Made by a program: the position numbers and the translations under genes. Below are positions 9,213 through 19,570 of a stretch of DNA of 64,000 nucleotides, piece by piece. The notes under the pieces are model-generated. The model saw nothing but the letters and a program-made list of their open reading frames with translations. It was not told the DNA's origin and searched no databases. The DNA comes from Caballeronia catudaia (GTDB taxonomy: Bacteria; Pseudomonadota; Gammaproteobacteria; Burkholderiales; Burkholderiaceae). Numbering within the stretch: the stretch's first letter is position 1; every line of letters starts with the position of its first letter. The DNA is taken from contig NZ_FCOF02000002.1 of NCBI RefSeq assembly GCF_001544755.2, forward strand, positions 186,001 through 250,000. Direction: 5' to 3'.

Positions 9213-11351
9213 ATGAAAAGATTCGCGCGTTTCCAGAGCTTGCAGACGTCGCCGCGCACGGCCGCGTCCGGCGCGTTCGCGATACTCGCTGCGGCGACGC
9301 TCGCCGCATGCCACGGCGGCGATGACGACAGCAGCAGCGGCGGCCCGGCGCCGAACACCTTGCCGGCCTTCGTCTCCGGGTCGGTCAATACGCAGACTTA
9401 CGACGGCACCTCCGACGATCTGCTGACGGCCGGCCTCGGCAAGACCGGCCTCGCTTCGGCGAGCGCGCCCGGCATCGCCAAGCCCGCGGCGCCGACGTCG
9501 GCCGAACTGCGGCGGCTCGCCATCTACTCGAACTATCGCGCGCTGGTCGACATGTCGGCGAATGGCGGCTATGGCCGCTTCTGGGGGCCGAACGTCGACC
9601 TGAACGGCAACGACACACTCGGCGAAGGCAAGATCGCTGGCAAGGAATACATCGCGTATTCGGACGACGGCAGCGGCACGCAGAACGTCAGTCTGCTCGT
9701 GCAGATTCCGGCGAGCTTCGATCCGGATCAGCCTTGCATCGTGACGGCGACGTCGTCGGGATCGCGCGGCGTCTACGGCGCGATCTCCGCCGCGGGCGAG
9801 TGGGGGCTAAAGCGCGGCTGCGCGGTGGCCTACAACGACAAGGGCGGCGGCAACGGCGCGCACGAACTGGCAACCAGTCTCGTCACGATGATCGATGGCA
9901 CGCTCGCCAGCACCAGCCTCGCCGGGACCAAGGCCATTTTCAAGGCGAACGCGAGCGCGTCGGACCTGGCGTCGTTCAATTCGGCTTTTCCGAACCGCTA
10001 CGCGTACAAGCACGCGCATTCGCAACAGAACCCCGAAGCGAGCTGGGGCAAGAACACCTTGCAGGCGATCCAGTTCGCGTACTGGGCGCTCAACGACATG
10101 TTCGGCCCGGTAAGCGGCTCGACGCGTCAGGTGCGCTACAACAAAGGCGACATCACGACGATCGCGGCATCGGTGAGTAACGGCGGCGGCGCGTCGCTGG
10201 CGGCCGCGGAGCAGGACACCGACGGCTGGATCACGGCGGTCGTCGTCGGCGAGCCGCAGATCAACCTGAATCTGCCGTCGCAGGTTTCCGTGCGGCAGGG
10301 CGGCGTGCCGGTCGGCTCGTTCGGGCGTCCGCTCGTCGACTACACGACGCTCGCCAATCTGCTGCAGCCGTGCGCGGCGCTTGCGCCGGCGGCCGCGGGC
10401 GCGCCGTATCTGACGACGCTTGCCGTCTCGACGACCAACGCGATTCGCACCGCGCGCTGCGCGACGCTCGCCACGAACGGCTTCGTCTCGGGCGGCAATA
10501 CGGTCGCTCAGGCCACCGACGCGCTGAACCAGCTTCATCAGGCGGGCTATCAGACCGATTCCGATACGCTGCACGCGCCGATGTGGGATTCGCAGGCGGT
10601 GCCGGCGGTGGCCGTCACTTACGTCGATGCCTACATGAAAGCGAGCGTGCTCGACAACCTGTGCAACTTCAGCTTCGGCACGACCAATGCCGTGACGGGC
10701 GCGGCGGGCGTGACGCCCATCGTCTCGCCGATGCCGACCATCTTCGGCACCGGCAACGGCATCCCGCCGACGAGCGGCATCAACCTCGTCTATAACGCCG
10801 GAACGACGGGCGCGGCGGATCATCGCTTCGCGACGCCCGATGCCAGCTACGCCGGCGCCGCGTGCATGCGCGCGCTGTGGACGAATGGCAATCCGACGAT
10901 GGTCGACAGCGTGAACGCGATCCGCGTCAACGCGAACCTGCGCGGCAAACCGGCGATCATCGTGCAGGGCCGCGCGGACGCGCTGGTGCCGATCAACCAT
11001 GCGTCGCGTCCGTACCTCGGCGCGAATCGCGTGGCGGAGGGCAGCAAGAGCCAGCTTTCGCTCTACGAGATCATGAACGGTCAGCACTTCGACGCGTTCC
11101 TGTCCGTGGCGGGCTTCGACACGCGCTTCATTCCGGTGCATTACTACGACATTCAGGCGCTCAACCTGATGTGGAATCACCTGAAGAACAATGCGCCGCT
11201 ACCGCCTTCGCAAGTGGTGCGCGCGGTCGCGCGTGGCGGCACGGCGGGGGCGGCGCCCGCGCTCTCGACGACGAACCTGCCGCCTATCGCAACCGATCCG
11301 GGCGCGAACGCGATCACGGTGAGCGGAGGTGCCGTCAACGTGCCGAATTGA
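9213..11351 (+). CDS. D-(-)-3-hydroxybutyrate oligomer hydrolase (extracytoplasmic)
   Basis: I place the start at ATG 9213 (after GGCGGAGACTCAA) because the product then opens with a lipoprotein-type signal, LAAATLAACHGGDDD, with a lipobox cysteine near residue 30. The 712-residue protein matches the 3HB-oligomer hydrolase family. The segment SNGGGASLAAAEQDTDGW (near residue 320) holds the likely nucleophile serine, and IIVQGRADALVPINHASR is typical of the C-terminal part. The enzyme cleaves hydroxybutyrate oligomers released from polyhydroxybutyrate into monomers. The family is typical of PHB-producing Burkholderiaceae. It is convergent with the DUF2242 lipoprotein gene. Confidence 0.9.
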   Translation: MKRFARFQSLQTSPRTAASGAFAILAAATLAACHGGDDDSSSGGPAPNTLPAFVSGSVNTQTYDGTSDDLLTAGLGKTGLASASAPGIAKPAAPTSAELRRLAIYSNYRALVDMSANGGYGRFWGPNVDLNGNDTLGEGKIAGKEYIAYSDDGSGTQNVSLLVQIPASFDPDQPCIVTATSSGSRGVYGAISAAGEWGLKRGCAVAYNDKGGGNGAHELATSLVTMIDGTLASTSLAGTKAIFKANASASDLASFNSAFPNRYAYKHAHSQQNPEASWGKNTLQAIQFAYWALNDMFGPVSGSTRQVRYNKGDITTIAASVSNGGGASLAAAEQDTDGWITAVVVGEPQINLNLPSQVSVRQGGVPVGSFGRPLVDYTTLANLLQPCAALAPAAAGAPYLTTLAVSTTNAIRTARCATLATNGFVSGGNTVAQATDALNQLHQAGYQTDSDTLHAPMWDSQAVPAVAVTYVDAYMKASVLDNLCNFSFGTTNAVTGAAGVTPIVSPMPTIFGTGNGIPPTSGINLVYNAGTTGAADHRFATPDASYAGAACMRALWTNGNPTMVDSVNAIRVNANLRGKPAIIVQGRADALVPINHASRPYLGANRVAEGSKSQLSLYEIMNGQHFDAFLSVAGFDTRFIPVHYYDIQALNLMWNHLKNNAPLPPSQVVRAVARGGTAGAAPALSTTNLPPIATDPGANAITVSGGAVNVPN

Positions 11352-11396
11352 TGGCGGTGCGGCGCGAGACGTGCGTGATGAAGGCGTTACCTGGAC

Positions 11397-12164
11397 TCAA
11401 TGCGCCGGCGCCGACGTCCCGTTCGGCGCCGATGCGGCCACCGCCTCCGATGCCGCCGCTTGCGCCTGGCGCTTCGTTTCGGCGGCGGCGCCCGATGCCT
11501 GAATCGCTGTGGCGGCTTCGGGCGCCTGCACGACGATCGGCGTCGGCGTGAGTTCGGGCGAGCTGACGATGAGCGACGGCGCGAGCGGCTTGCTCTTTAC
11601 TTCATCGGACGCGATGGGCGAGCTGCGCGGCACCGTATTGAGGTAATGGCTCATCAGGTTGAAGAAGCGATCGTAGAACTTGCCCGCAGGCACGGTCTCG
11701 CTCGAAATCTTGACCATCGCGTCGCTGTTCGAGCGGATCGGCAGCGACAGCGAGCCGAGCACCGAAAGCCCGACGCTGGCCGATGTATCGCTCTTCTTGA
11801 GCGCATAGCCGTCTTGTACGGCGTTCACGTACGCGATGCTCTGGTTCGTCGCGTTTTCACCGGGCGTGCAGACGACGTGGAAAGAGACGACAGCGTGCGT
11901 GTCGGCGTTCGGCTGGAAATTCTTGGTGGCGTCGACGGTGTCGGGCTGGCCCATCGTCGTGAGAAAGCCTTGCGAAAGCAGCGCGCGACGCGCGGCTTCG
12001 CAGGTTTCGTTGACGGTGGCGTCGAAATTGTGCGCATACGGGCTCACTCCGGTGTTGAACAGCTCCTGCTGATAGCTCGGCGTGGTGGCGGCGCGGCCTC
12101 CGCACGCGGCGAGGGCGATCAATCCGAAAGAAGCGAGAACGAGACGCGGGGACGGCATGGGCAT
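11397..12164 (-). CDS. DUF2242-family lipoprotein
   Basis: The chosen ATG at 12164 (a second at 12158) gives a short signal sequence ending in the lipobox LIALAACGG, so the protein is probably a lipoprotein. The central region (NETCEAARRALLSQGF, FHVVCTPGENATNQSIAYVNAVQDGYALKKSDTSASVGL, residues ~50-135) matches the DUF2242 family, which has no known activity. The C-terminal ~70 residues are low-complexity Pro/Ala/Ser. A longer frame opens upstream to 12359 but lacks a signal sequence at its start. It belongs to the lipoproteins of unknown function that are common in beta-proteobacteria. Confidence 0.8.
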   Translation of the reverse strand: MPMPSPRLVLASFGLIALAACGGRAATTPSYQQELFNTGVSPYAHNFDATVNETCEAARRALLSQGFLTTMGQPDTVDATKNFQPNADTHAVVSFHVVCTPGENATNQSIAYVNAVQDGYALKKSDTSASVGLSVLGSLSLPIRSNSDAMVKISSETVPAGKFYDRFFNLMSHYLNTVPRSSPIASDEVKSKPLAPSLIVSSPELTPTPIVVQAPEAATAIQASGAAAETKRQAQAAASEAVAASAPNGTSAPAH

Positions 12165-12322
12165 GAGAGGCGGCGAATCCAGAATTTGTATCGGCGGCGG
12201 ACACAAATTGTAGTCCTGCCCGGCTGACCGATGAAAAAGCACGGTCTGAAAAACATCGTCGAATTCATGCCTTACAGCGCGGTGAAAGGCGTCAATTTCT
12301 TCAATTCGTCGTTTTTGAATGT

Positions 12323-12348
12323 AAAAAAGCCCGGCTTGGGGCCGGGCT
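12323..12348 (-). terminator. Rho-independent terminator of the DUF4148 gene
   Basis: On the minus strand AGCCCGGC pairs perfectly with GCCGGGCT across a five-base loop, and a run of six T follows. It lies 24 bases past the DUF4148 stop codon. Confidence 0.9.
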
Positions 12349-12371
12349 GCCGCACGCAAGAGCCGCGTGAA

Positions 12372-12713
12372 TTACGGACGGTTGAAGTCGACGGGGTTTG
12401 CCGCGGACGGCCTGACGATGCGGTCAAGGAAGCTCGGACGGCTTGCATGGCCCGAGGTCGACGCACCTTCGTCCGCTCCGCCATACGACGCTTGCGATTC
12501 GCCTTGCTGCGCGGCCACGCGCGCTTCCGCGGCTTGGATCTGCGCGGGGTAGGTGGTCTGGTCGCCCGTCGGGTTATAACCTGCGCGCTCCAGTTGAACC
12601 AGTTCGGCACGCACTTGCGCCCGTGTGACGGGACCGTCTTCGCGCGCCTGAGCGAAACCCGGGATCGAGAGAACGGCCGCAATGGCGATGGCGGGAACGA
12701 TGGACTTGAACAT
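12372..12713 (-). CDS. DUF4148-family small exported protein
   Basis: The 113-residue protein has a signal peptide (IVPAIAIAAVLSIPGFAQA). The DUF4148 core follows: VTRAQVRAELVQLERAGYNP, then DQTTYPAQIQAAEARVAAQ. This family is very abundant in Burkholderiaceae and has no established role; it is presumed periplasmic. A terminator follows, and the gene is divergent from groES, so it is likely a single-gene unit. Confidence 0.9.
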   Translation of the reverse strand: MFKSIVPAIAIAAVLSIPGFAQAREDGPVTRAQVRAELVQLERAGYNPTGDQTTYPAQIQAAEARVAAQQGESQASYGGADEGASTSGHASRPSFLDRIVRPSAANPVDFNRP

Positions 12714-12948
12714 GATGACCTCCGAATGCCGATTTGAGGAACGTTGCGGGTGGTGAGGTGTCTCTCCACTGCTTCGTCGTTAGAGGCAGTCTAGGCCGCA
12801 CCGATCTAGGTAAAAACCCTGATCTGAACAAATCAGCCTTCGCGGATTAGCATCAATCCTCTCTATCGGATGCGGCATCATCATTGGTCCGATTAGGGCG
12901 CTTATCCCGTGACGCGCACCCTCTACGGGATTCCCCGCTCCTCCCCTC

Positions 12949-12978
12949 CTTGAAATTGTCAAAGCCCGTCCATATAAT
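12949..12978 (+). promoter_or_regulatory. groESL promoter, overlapping sigma-70 and heat-shock (sigma-32) type
   Basis: TTGAAA at 12950-12955 and TATAAT at 12973-12978 are separated by exactly 17 bases, a near-perfect housekeeping promoter. The same stretch reads CTTGAAA (12949) followed by CGTCCATAT (12967-12975), which fits the heat-shock sigma-32 consensus CTTGAAA/CCCCATNT. The end of the -10 touches the CIRCE operator. Confidence 0.85.
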
Positions 12979-13004
12979 TGGCACTCACTGCACGAGAGTG
13001 CTAA
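12978..13004 (+). promoter_or_regulatory. CIRCE element (HrcA operator)
   Basis: TTGGCACTC, nine bases, GAGTGCTAA differs from the CIRCE consensus (TTAGCACTC-N9-GAGTGCTAA) at one position only. It starts at the last base of the -10 box, so bound HrcA repressor would block transcription of groESL. Confidence 0.93.
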
Positions 13005-13083
13005 CAAGATTTCCGTCCGGCGAGAATGTTCTCCAAGGACGGGTTTTCCCGCGTTTTCAGTCTCAATCTAGAGAGGAGTGTGT

Positions 13084-13374
13084 ATGAACCTTCGTCCTTT
13101 GCACGATCGCGTCATCGTCAAGCGTCTGGACCAGGAAACCAAGACCGCATCGGGCATCGTGATTCCGGAAGCCGCGGCTGAGAAGCCGGATCAAGGCGAA
13201 GTCCTGGCCATCGGCCCGGGCAAGCGCGATGACAAGGGCACGCAAAACGCCCTCGATGTGAAGGTCGGCGACCGCGTGCTGTTCGGCAAGTACGCCGGCC
13301 AGACCGTCAAGGTCGACGGGCAGGAACTGCTCGTCATGCGCGAAGAAGACATCATGGCCGTTCTGGTCAAGTAA
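13084..13374 (+). CDS. groES: Co-chaperonin GroES
   Basis: The ATG at 13084 follows the ribosome site AGGAG; an in-frame start six bases earlier is less likely. The 96-residue product [18 protein letters not shown]... has the full GroES length. It carries the mobile loop region ([18 protein letters not shown]), the conserved [11 protein letters not shown] and the end [10 protein letters not shown]. It caps GroEL in the ATP-driven folding cycle in the cytoplasm. Expression is probably controlled both by HrcA at the CIRCE element and by the heat-shock sigma factor. groEL follows after 92 bases in the same operon. Confidence 0.98.
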   Translation: MNLRPLHDRVIVKRLDQETKTASGIVIPEAAAEKPDQGEVLAIGPGKRDDKGTQNALDVKVGDRVLFGKYAGQTVKVDGQELLVMREEDIMAVLVK

Positions 13375-13445
13375 GCATCCTTCCTGCACGTTTGGCTTCG
13401 CGCGATATCGCTTTCATAAGCGCCGCAGCGAAGCCAGCACACTGA

Positions 13446-15107
<1,662 letters not shown>

Positions 15108-15169
15108 TTTGGCGTCACGCCAGGTTATATCGGCGCGGGCTTCGAAAGAGGCCCGCATCATGCCAAAAG

Positions 15170-15194
15170 ACCCGCAGCGATGCGGGTTTTTTTT
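15170..15194 (+). terminator. Rho-independent terminator of groESL
   Basis: ACCCGCA pairs with TGCGGGT around the tetraloop GCGA, followed by eight T. It lies about 60 bases past the groEL stop. Confidence 0.95.
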
Positions 15195-15211
15195 CGCCTG
15201 AAGGAAACGCG

Positions 15212-15625
15212 TTACTTGTTCATCTCGTCGCGCAGCTTCTGCGCGGCGGCCTTGTAGTCGTAAGTCGGATAAAACTCCGTCCGATAGCCGCCCCACGCGG
15301 TCGTTTCGATAGCCCGGTTCACTTCGCGCAGACGGTCGGCGGGCACGCGCAGCGTCACCACTTGCCCGATGCCCATCATCACGTACCACGACACCACTTC
15401 GATGCCCGGCGGCGGAAACGTCTTGAAGTAGCCTTGTTCTTTCAACTGCTGATTGATCTGCGGCAATGTCTTCGATTCGTCGTGCTTGAGGAAAATCGTC
15501 AGCAGGAAGGTGCCGTCGCCCGCGGGCGTGGCAGTCTGCGCCTGACTCGGCGCGGCGAAACCGAGCAGCGAGGCGAGCAGTGTGACTCCAAGCAAATGGG
15601 CAATTCGTCCCGCAGACTTTCGCAT
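15212..15625 (-). CDS. Small exported protein of unknown function
   Basis: The 137-residue protein has a signal peptide (LLGVTLLASLLGFAAPSQAQ). The mature part of ~108 residues begins GTFLLTIFLKHDESKTLPQI and ends with AAAQKLRDEMNK. I do not recognise the family. The alternation of a short strand, a helix, and two more strands (VVSWYVMMGIGQVVTLRVP) suggests a compact ferredoxin-like fold of the sort seen in muconolactone-isomerase-like proteins, but that is a guess. It lies 19 bases downstream of the DUF72 gene on the same strand, so the two are probably co-transcribed. Confidence 0.75.
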   Translation of the reverse strand: MRKSAGRIAHLLGVTLLASLLGFAAPSQAQTATPAGDGTFLLTIFLKHDESKTLPQINQQLKEQGYFKTFPPPGIEVVSWYVMMGIGQVVTLRVPADRLREVNRAIETTAWGGYRTEFYPTYDYKAAAQKLRDEMNK

Positions 15626-15644
15626 CGGGCAATCCTCCAGAGAA

Positions 15645-16424
15645 TCAGACCTTGTGATGAATCCGCAAGCGCTCCATCAGATGCAGCGCATTGGGCTGCG
15701 CGTTGCCTTCCGCCGTGTTGTCGAAGACGCACCAGACCTCGGCCGTTTTCTTCGCGCGCGCGTGTAGCGTATGGGCGAGATCGTCGAGGTAGGTGTAGTC
15801 GTAGGAAGACTTGTAGAGCTCGGGCGAGCCATGCAGCCGCACATACACGAGCGACGTGTCCGCGCGGTGCTTGATCTCGCAATCGTCGGGTATCGGATCG
15901 GCGTCCACGTAGGCGATGTGATGCGCCTTCAGCAGCGCCGCCGCGTGCGTGGTGAACCAACTGTGTTCGCGCGCCTCGAATGCGATCGGCAGCTTCGTGC
16001 GCTCGCGCAGCGCCTTGAAAAATGTCTCGGCGGTGGCGTCATCGAACGGCAGGCTCGGCGGCACTTGCACGAGCCAGCAGCCGAGCCTGTCGCCGAGTTG
16101 CCCGGCGCAATGGAAGAATTCGTCGAGCAGGGATTCGGTGTCGGCGAGACGCGCATCGTGCGTGATCGCCTTCGGCAGCTTGACGGAGAAACGAAACGAC
16201 TCGGGCACGCTCTCCGCCCAGTGCGCGTAGGTCTGTTCGCGGTGCGGTTTGTAAAAGCTGGTGTTGATCTCGACGCACGTCAGCACGTGCGAATAGCGTT
16301 CGAGATGCGTGCCTTCATGAGGGAAGCTGGCCGAGACGGCGCTCGACAGTCCCCAGCCCGCGCAGCCGATGCGGATCGCACCTTGCGGGCCGGGCTTGTG
16401 CAGATGGGGCAGTCGGTATGGCAT
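15645..16424 (-). CDS. DUF72 (YecE-like) protein
   Basis: The 259-residue protein shows the DUF72 layout: IRIGCAGWGLS at the start, YSHVLTCVEINTSFYKPH, FRFSVKLPKAITH in the middle and VWCVFDNTAEGNAQPNAL at the end. The family adopts a TIM barrel and has no proven biochemical activity; the length is normal. It is upstream of the small exported protein on the same strand and downstream of thiD, which may be a chance neighbour. Confidence 0.9.
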   Translation of the reverse strand: MPYRLPHLHKPGPQGAIRIGCAGWGLSSAVSASFPHEGTHLERYSHVLTCVEINTSFYKPHREQTYAHWAESVPESFRFSVKLPKAITHDARLADTESLLDEFFHCAGQLGDRLGCWLVQVPPSLPFDDATAETFFKALRERTKLPIAFEAREHSWFTTHAAALLKAHHIAYVDADPIPDDCEIKHRADTSLVYVRLHGSPELYKSSYDYTYLDDLAHTLHARAKKTAEVWCVFDNTAEGNAQPNALHLMERLRIHHKV

Positions 16425-16465
16425 GCGCTCGCGTGGCCTCCCTTATTGATTTCGTCGACGCGGAT

Positions 16466-17356
16466 TCAGTGGCGCGCTTCTCCGGGCAGTCCCGCCGGAT
16501 CGTCGGGCAGCGCGGACGCGTCCCCGTCTTCGTCGGCGTCGTTCGAACGCGCCCAGAAGAAACGGTCCGGCAGATACGCGCCCATCCCCGGCCGGAACGC
16601 CGCGCGCGCAGCCTGGAACACGTATTCCTGCGCCTCGCGCGCGGCTTCGGCAGGCTCCTGGCCGTTCGCGAGCAGCGCGGCGACCGCCGAGCCGAGCGTA
16701 TCGGTCAGTCCCATGATGCGTTGCACGCCGCGCTCCCAGGTATCCTGGCGCACCTGGCCTTCCTCGCTGTAAAGCGTGTTCACGTGCCGGTGCGTGCCGG
16801 TTTCCATCGCGAGCACGTATTCGCAGCCCTGCGCGAGGATGTGCGAAATCGCGGAATCGAGCGTGGGCGATTCCGCGTCGCTGTCCGGCTGCGCGAGTTG
16901 CAATAATGTGGCGTGATCGGCAATCAGCATGGTGGTCTGCGGCACGAGCAGATCGGCGAGCGATTCGCGCAGCTCGTCGGCGGACAGGACGTGTTCGTCG
17001 TCGAGTGTGAAATCGGGCGCGAGGATCAGCGGCACGTCGTCGTAGTCGGATACGACCTCGGCGATGGCGGACACGAGCTCCGCGCGCGTCGCCGCGCCGA
17101 TCTTGAATGCGGCGATCGGCATGTCCTCTAGCAACATGCGCGCCTGAGTCGCGACGGCGTCCGGGTCGAGGCCCGTCACTTCATCGCAGGTGGCGGAGTC
17201 GCGCACCGCGTAGCCGGTGAGCACGGTCACGCCGTGGCAGCCCATGCTCGCGAGCGTCAGCAGGTCGGCTTGCAGGCCGGAGCCGCCCGTGGGGTCCGAG
17301 AGGCCGAAGGTGAGTACGATCGGTGGGGAGTCGCCGGTCATGGCAAAAGCGGACAT
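16466..17356 (-). CDS. thiD: Hydroxymethylpyrimidine/phosphomethylpyrimidine kinase ThiD
   Basis: I chose ATG 17356, which gives MSAFAMTGDSPP and then the family start VLTFGLSDPTGGSGLQADL; the frame remains open farther upstream without a start that looks better. The 296-residue protein has the ribokinase-like fold with the substrate/ATP features LASMGCHGVTVLTGYAVRD and MGLTDTLGSAVAALLANG (anion hole with the catalytic aspartate region). It phosphorylates HMP and HMP-P in thiamin synthesis. The C-terminal ~35 residues are acidic and extend past the usual domain. It is divergent from the rubredoxin gene, an arrangement common in Burkholderia. Confidence 0.9.
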   Translation of the reverse strand: MSAFAMTGDSPPIVLTFGLSDPTGGSGLQADLLTLASMGCHGVTVLTGYAVRDSATCDEVTGLDPDAVATQARMLLEDMPIAAFKIGAATRAELVSAIAEVVSDYDDVPLILAPDFTLDDEHVLSADELRESLADLLVPQTTMLIADHATLLQLAQPDSDAESPTLDSAISHILAQGCEYVLAMETGTHRHVNTLYSEEGQVRQDTWERGVQRIMGLTDTLGSAVAALLANGQEPAEAAREAQEYVFQAARAAFRPGMGAYLPDRFFWARSNDADEDGDASALPDDPAGLPGEARH

Positions 17357-17652
17357 TATGGTATTGGATTGCTTGATTGGATGATCGGCGTGGAGCGGAC
17401 TCGTCCGCACCTCGGGCGCGTGAGCGAAGGCCCGCCCGGTCATGGCTGATTATGCGTCCTAATGCCGCCCGGCTGTTTTCTTTGCGCACTTTTTTCCGGC
17501 GCGCTAGCCTTTGCACGGTCCGCCCGCATGACGGCCGTTTCGACCGATGTCACATGGCGCGCGCATCCGGGCGGGCGGCTTGCTAGGCATCGACACGGCA
17601 ACACGGTACCATCATGTCCTAATTTCAACCGACCAATCGATGCGGCATAAGT

Positions 17653-17823
17653 ATGGAATACAGAAGCTGGATGTGCCTGATCTGCGGCTGGATCTACGAC
17701 GAGGAGGCGGGATTGCCCGAAGAGGGCATCGCGCCGGGCACGCGCTGGGAGGACGTTCCGATCAACTGGACCTGTCCCGAATGCGGAGCCCGCAAGGAAG
17801 ATTTCGAGATGGTTCAGATCTGA
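17653..17823 (+). CDS. rubA: Rubredoxin
   Basis: This 56-residue protein shows both metal-binding pairs, CLICGWIYD (C8 and C11) and CPECGARKEDF near the end, with the central GIAPGTRWEDVP of rubredoxins. The four cysteines hold one iron atom; the protein is a small cytoplasmic electron carrier. The ATG follows AATTTCAACCG...GGCATAAGT with no strong ribosome site. A long-stemmed terminator follows, so the gene is probably transcribed alone. Confidence 0.97.
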   Translation: MEYRSWMCLICGWIYDEEAGLPEEGIAPGTRWEDVPINWTCPECGARKEDFEMVQI

Positions 17824-17837
17824 TCTTGTCGTTCTGC

Positions 17838-17876
17838 CGCGCCGCATGACTCGCGTCATGCGGCGCGCGTTTTTTG
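17838..17876 (+). terminator. Rho-independent terminator of rubredoxin gene
   Basis: CGCCGCATGAC and GTCATGCGGCG pair perfectly around TCGC, and the stem extends by two further pairs. A run of six T follows after CGCG. Confidence 0.92.
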
Positions 17877-18175
17877 CGGACTGCGTTCGGACACGCCGGC
17901 GCGAGTCGCGTGGGTTTCGGGCTTTGCAGCGTGAGGCAAGTTCGTTGCGGCGAACGAAGGTGCGAAGGGCGGCGGCAGGCGCATTCGTTTCCCTGCCGGC
18001 TCGTTAGCGCATACGCTTGAGGCAGGCGCAGCGAGCGGCGCGCGGTCCGCCCGCGAGGAGTTCCGAGCGCGGTGATGGCTGACGTCCGTCGCCCGCCTAC
18101 GGATGATGCAATCAAACCGCGTGCGTCGGCGGCTATCGACCGCCGCGCCCGCGAACCGGCTTGTGAGCGCTTGTT
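17877..18175. other. Intergenic region upstream of the Hpt-like gene
   Basis: About 300 GC-rich bases between the rubredoxin terminator and the next gene. I see no gene or clear promoter; the region presumably contains the promoter of the Hpt-like gene. Confidence 0.4.
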
Positions 18176-19570
18176 ATGACTTCTCGTCCCGATCTGCCCG
18201 TTCCATTCGAAGCCCTGCCCAATCCGCGCGGCGGATCGGTGCGACTCGCCGAAATGGCGCTTACCGACGCGCTGCACGCTTTTCAGCGTCAAGGTGAAAC
18301 CGGCGCTGCGCTGAAGCGCGCCATCGCCGCGCTGCACTCGGCGGGCTGGCTGCCCGCGCAGCGCTTCGCCGAGGCGCTTGCGCTCGTCGCGCCGCTCGGC
18401 GAGGAATCGGGTGGAAGTCACGCGCGCATCGCGGAGGCGCTCGCGGTGTTCCGCGCGGCGGTCGAGCGCCACAATCTGCGCGAGCTGTCCTGTTCGACCG
18501 TGCTTTTCGATCACTATCGCGGGCTGCATGCGCTGCTCGCGGCGCATACGCGGGTCGCGCCGGTTTCTTACGACGATCTCGCCCTCGTCGGCCGTGCGAT
18601 CGCACCAGCGACGCTGCGCGGCTTCGCGCCCGAGCGGCTCGCGCACGTGCGGGCGCACTACGAGGAGACGCTGCTCGAGCTTTTGCGCGGACCGGTAGAA
18701 GCATCCGCCGATGCGTTCGCGCGCCTCGATGCCTGTCTGGACGAACTGCGCGGCTCCGATCCCTACGACTTCTGGCGGCTTGCGTCGTCCGCGGTGCGGG
18801 CGTTGCGCGAGCGTGCCGAGCGCAACGGCGCGGAGCTTGACCATATCGCCGATGCAAAGCGCCTCTACGCGCGCTTCAATCTCGTTCTGGCGGATCAGGC
18901 GCACGCGCTGTCGTACGCGCCGCGCTCGCTCGTGCGCGCGACGCTCGCGCTGCTGTGGCGCGATTTCGCGCTTTACGGCGCGGCGCCGGAAGACACCGAA
19001 CACGTGGATGTGCTGCGCGACTACGGCTTGACCGTCGCGTGGCACGTGGCGGCGACCCAGGCATCGGAAGCGGCCTGGGAAGAGGGCGCGGCGCAGGCGG
19101 GCGAAGAAGCGTCGCGCGAGGCCGCGACGCGCGATCTCGGCGTGCTGCGCGTGAATTCGGCCGCCTACGAAGACTTCCTGCAGAGCGCGGAAACGTCGAT
19201 CGACGCGCTGGTCGAGCGCGGCGCGCAGGCGAGCGAAACCGGTACGGTGGACGAGGCCGCGGCGCTGTCCGCGGCGGACGCTTCGCATCGGCTGGGCACG
19301 GCGGCCTGCGCGCTCGGGCTCGGGCACGTCGCGCTGCTCGCGGACACGCTCGGCCTTGCGTGGCGGCGCGTCGCGCATCACGGCGAAACGCACGCCGACG
19401 GCGCCGAAGGCGCGACGCGCGGGCTCGACGCCATGGTGCCCGAGCGCGCCGCGCAAATGCTGCGCTCGATGCTGCATCAGGCGGCCGCGGGCATCGCGCC
19501 TTCCGAAGGGCGCGGATCGATCGTCGCGCTCACCGCGATGATCGAGCGGCCGATGCCGATCACGCGTTAA
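18176..19570 (+). CDS. Hpt-like scaffold protein related to the N-terminal part of PilL/ChpA (FimL-like)
   Basis: The 464-residue protein is mostly alpha-helical and Ala/Arg-rich, without a kinase or receiver domain. Its C-terminal part has an Hpt-like helix, ADASHRLGTAACALGLGHVA, with a histidine at residue 371. The usual HxLKG has become HRLG. The N-terminal part (GGSVRLAEMALTDALHAFQR, ALHSAGWLPAQRFAEAL, residues ~19-70) resembles the extra N-terminal domains of ChpA/PilL and FimL, which organise twitching-motility signalling. It ends in a 4-base overlap with the convergent photolyase gene. I infer a signalling scaffold role; no pil or che genes are in the window to support it. Confidence 0.6.
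   Translation: MTSRPDLPVPFEALPNPRGGSVRLAEMALTDALHAFQRQGETGAALKRAIAALHSAGWLPAQRFAEALALVAPLGEESGGSHARIAEALAVFRAAVERHNLRELSCSTVLFDHYRGLHALLAAHTRVAPVSYDDLALVGRAIAPATLRGFAPERLAHVRAHYEETLLELLRGPVEASADAFARLDACLDELRGSDPYDFWRLASSAVRALRERAERNGAELDHIADAKRLYARFNLVLADQAHALSYAPRSLVRATLALLWRDFALYGAAPEDTEHVDVLRDYGLTVAWHVAATQASEAAWEEGAAQAGEEASREAATRDLGVLRVNSAAYEDFLQSAETSIDALVERGAQASETGTVDEAAALSAADASHRLGTAACALGLGHVALLADTLGLAWRRVAHHGETHADGAEGATRGLDAMVPERAAQMLRSMLHQAAAGIAPSEGRGSIVALTAMIERPMPITR

Noticed and set aside
17762..19477. 571-codon open frame antisense to the Hpt-like gene
   Set aside because: Arg/Ala-rich shadow that also runs over the rubredoxin terminator.
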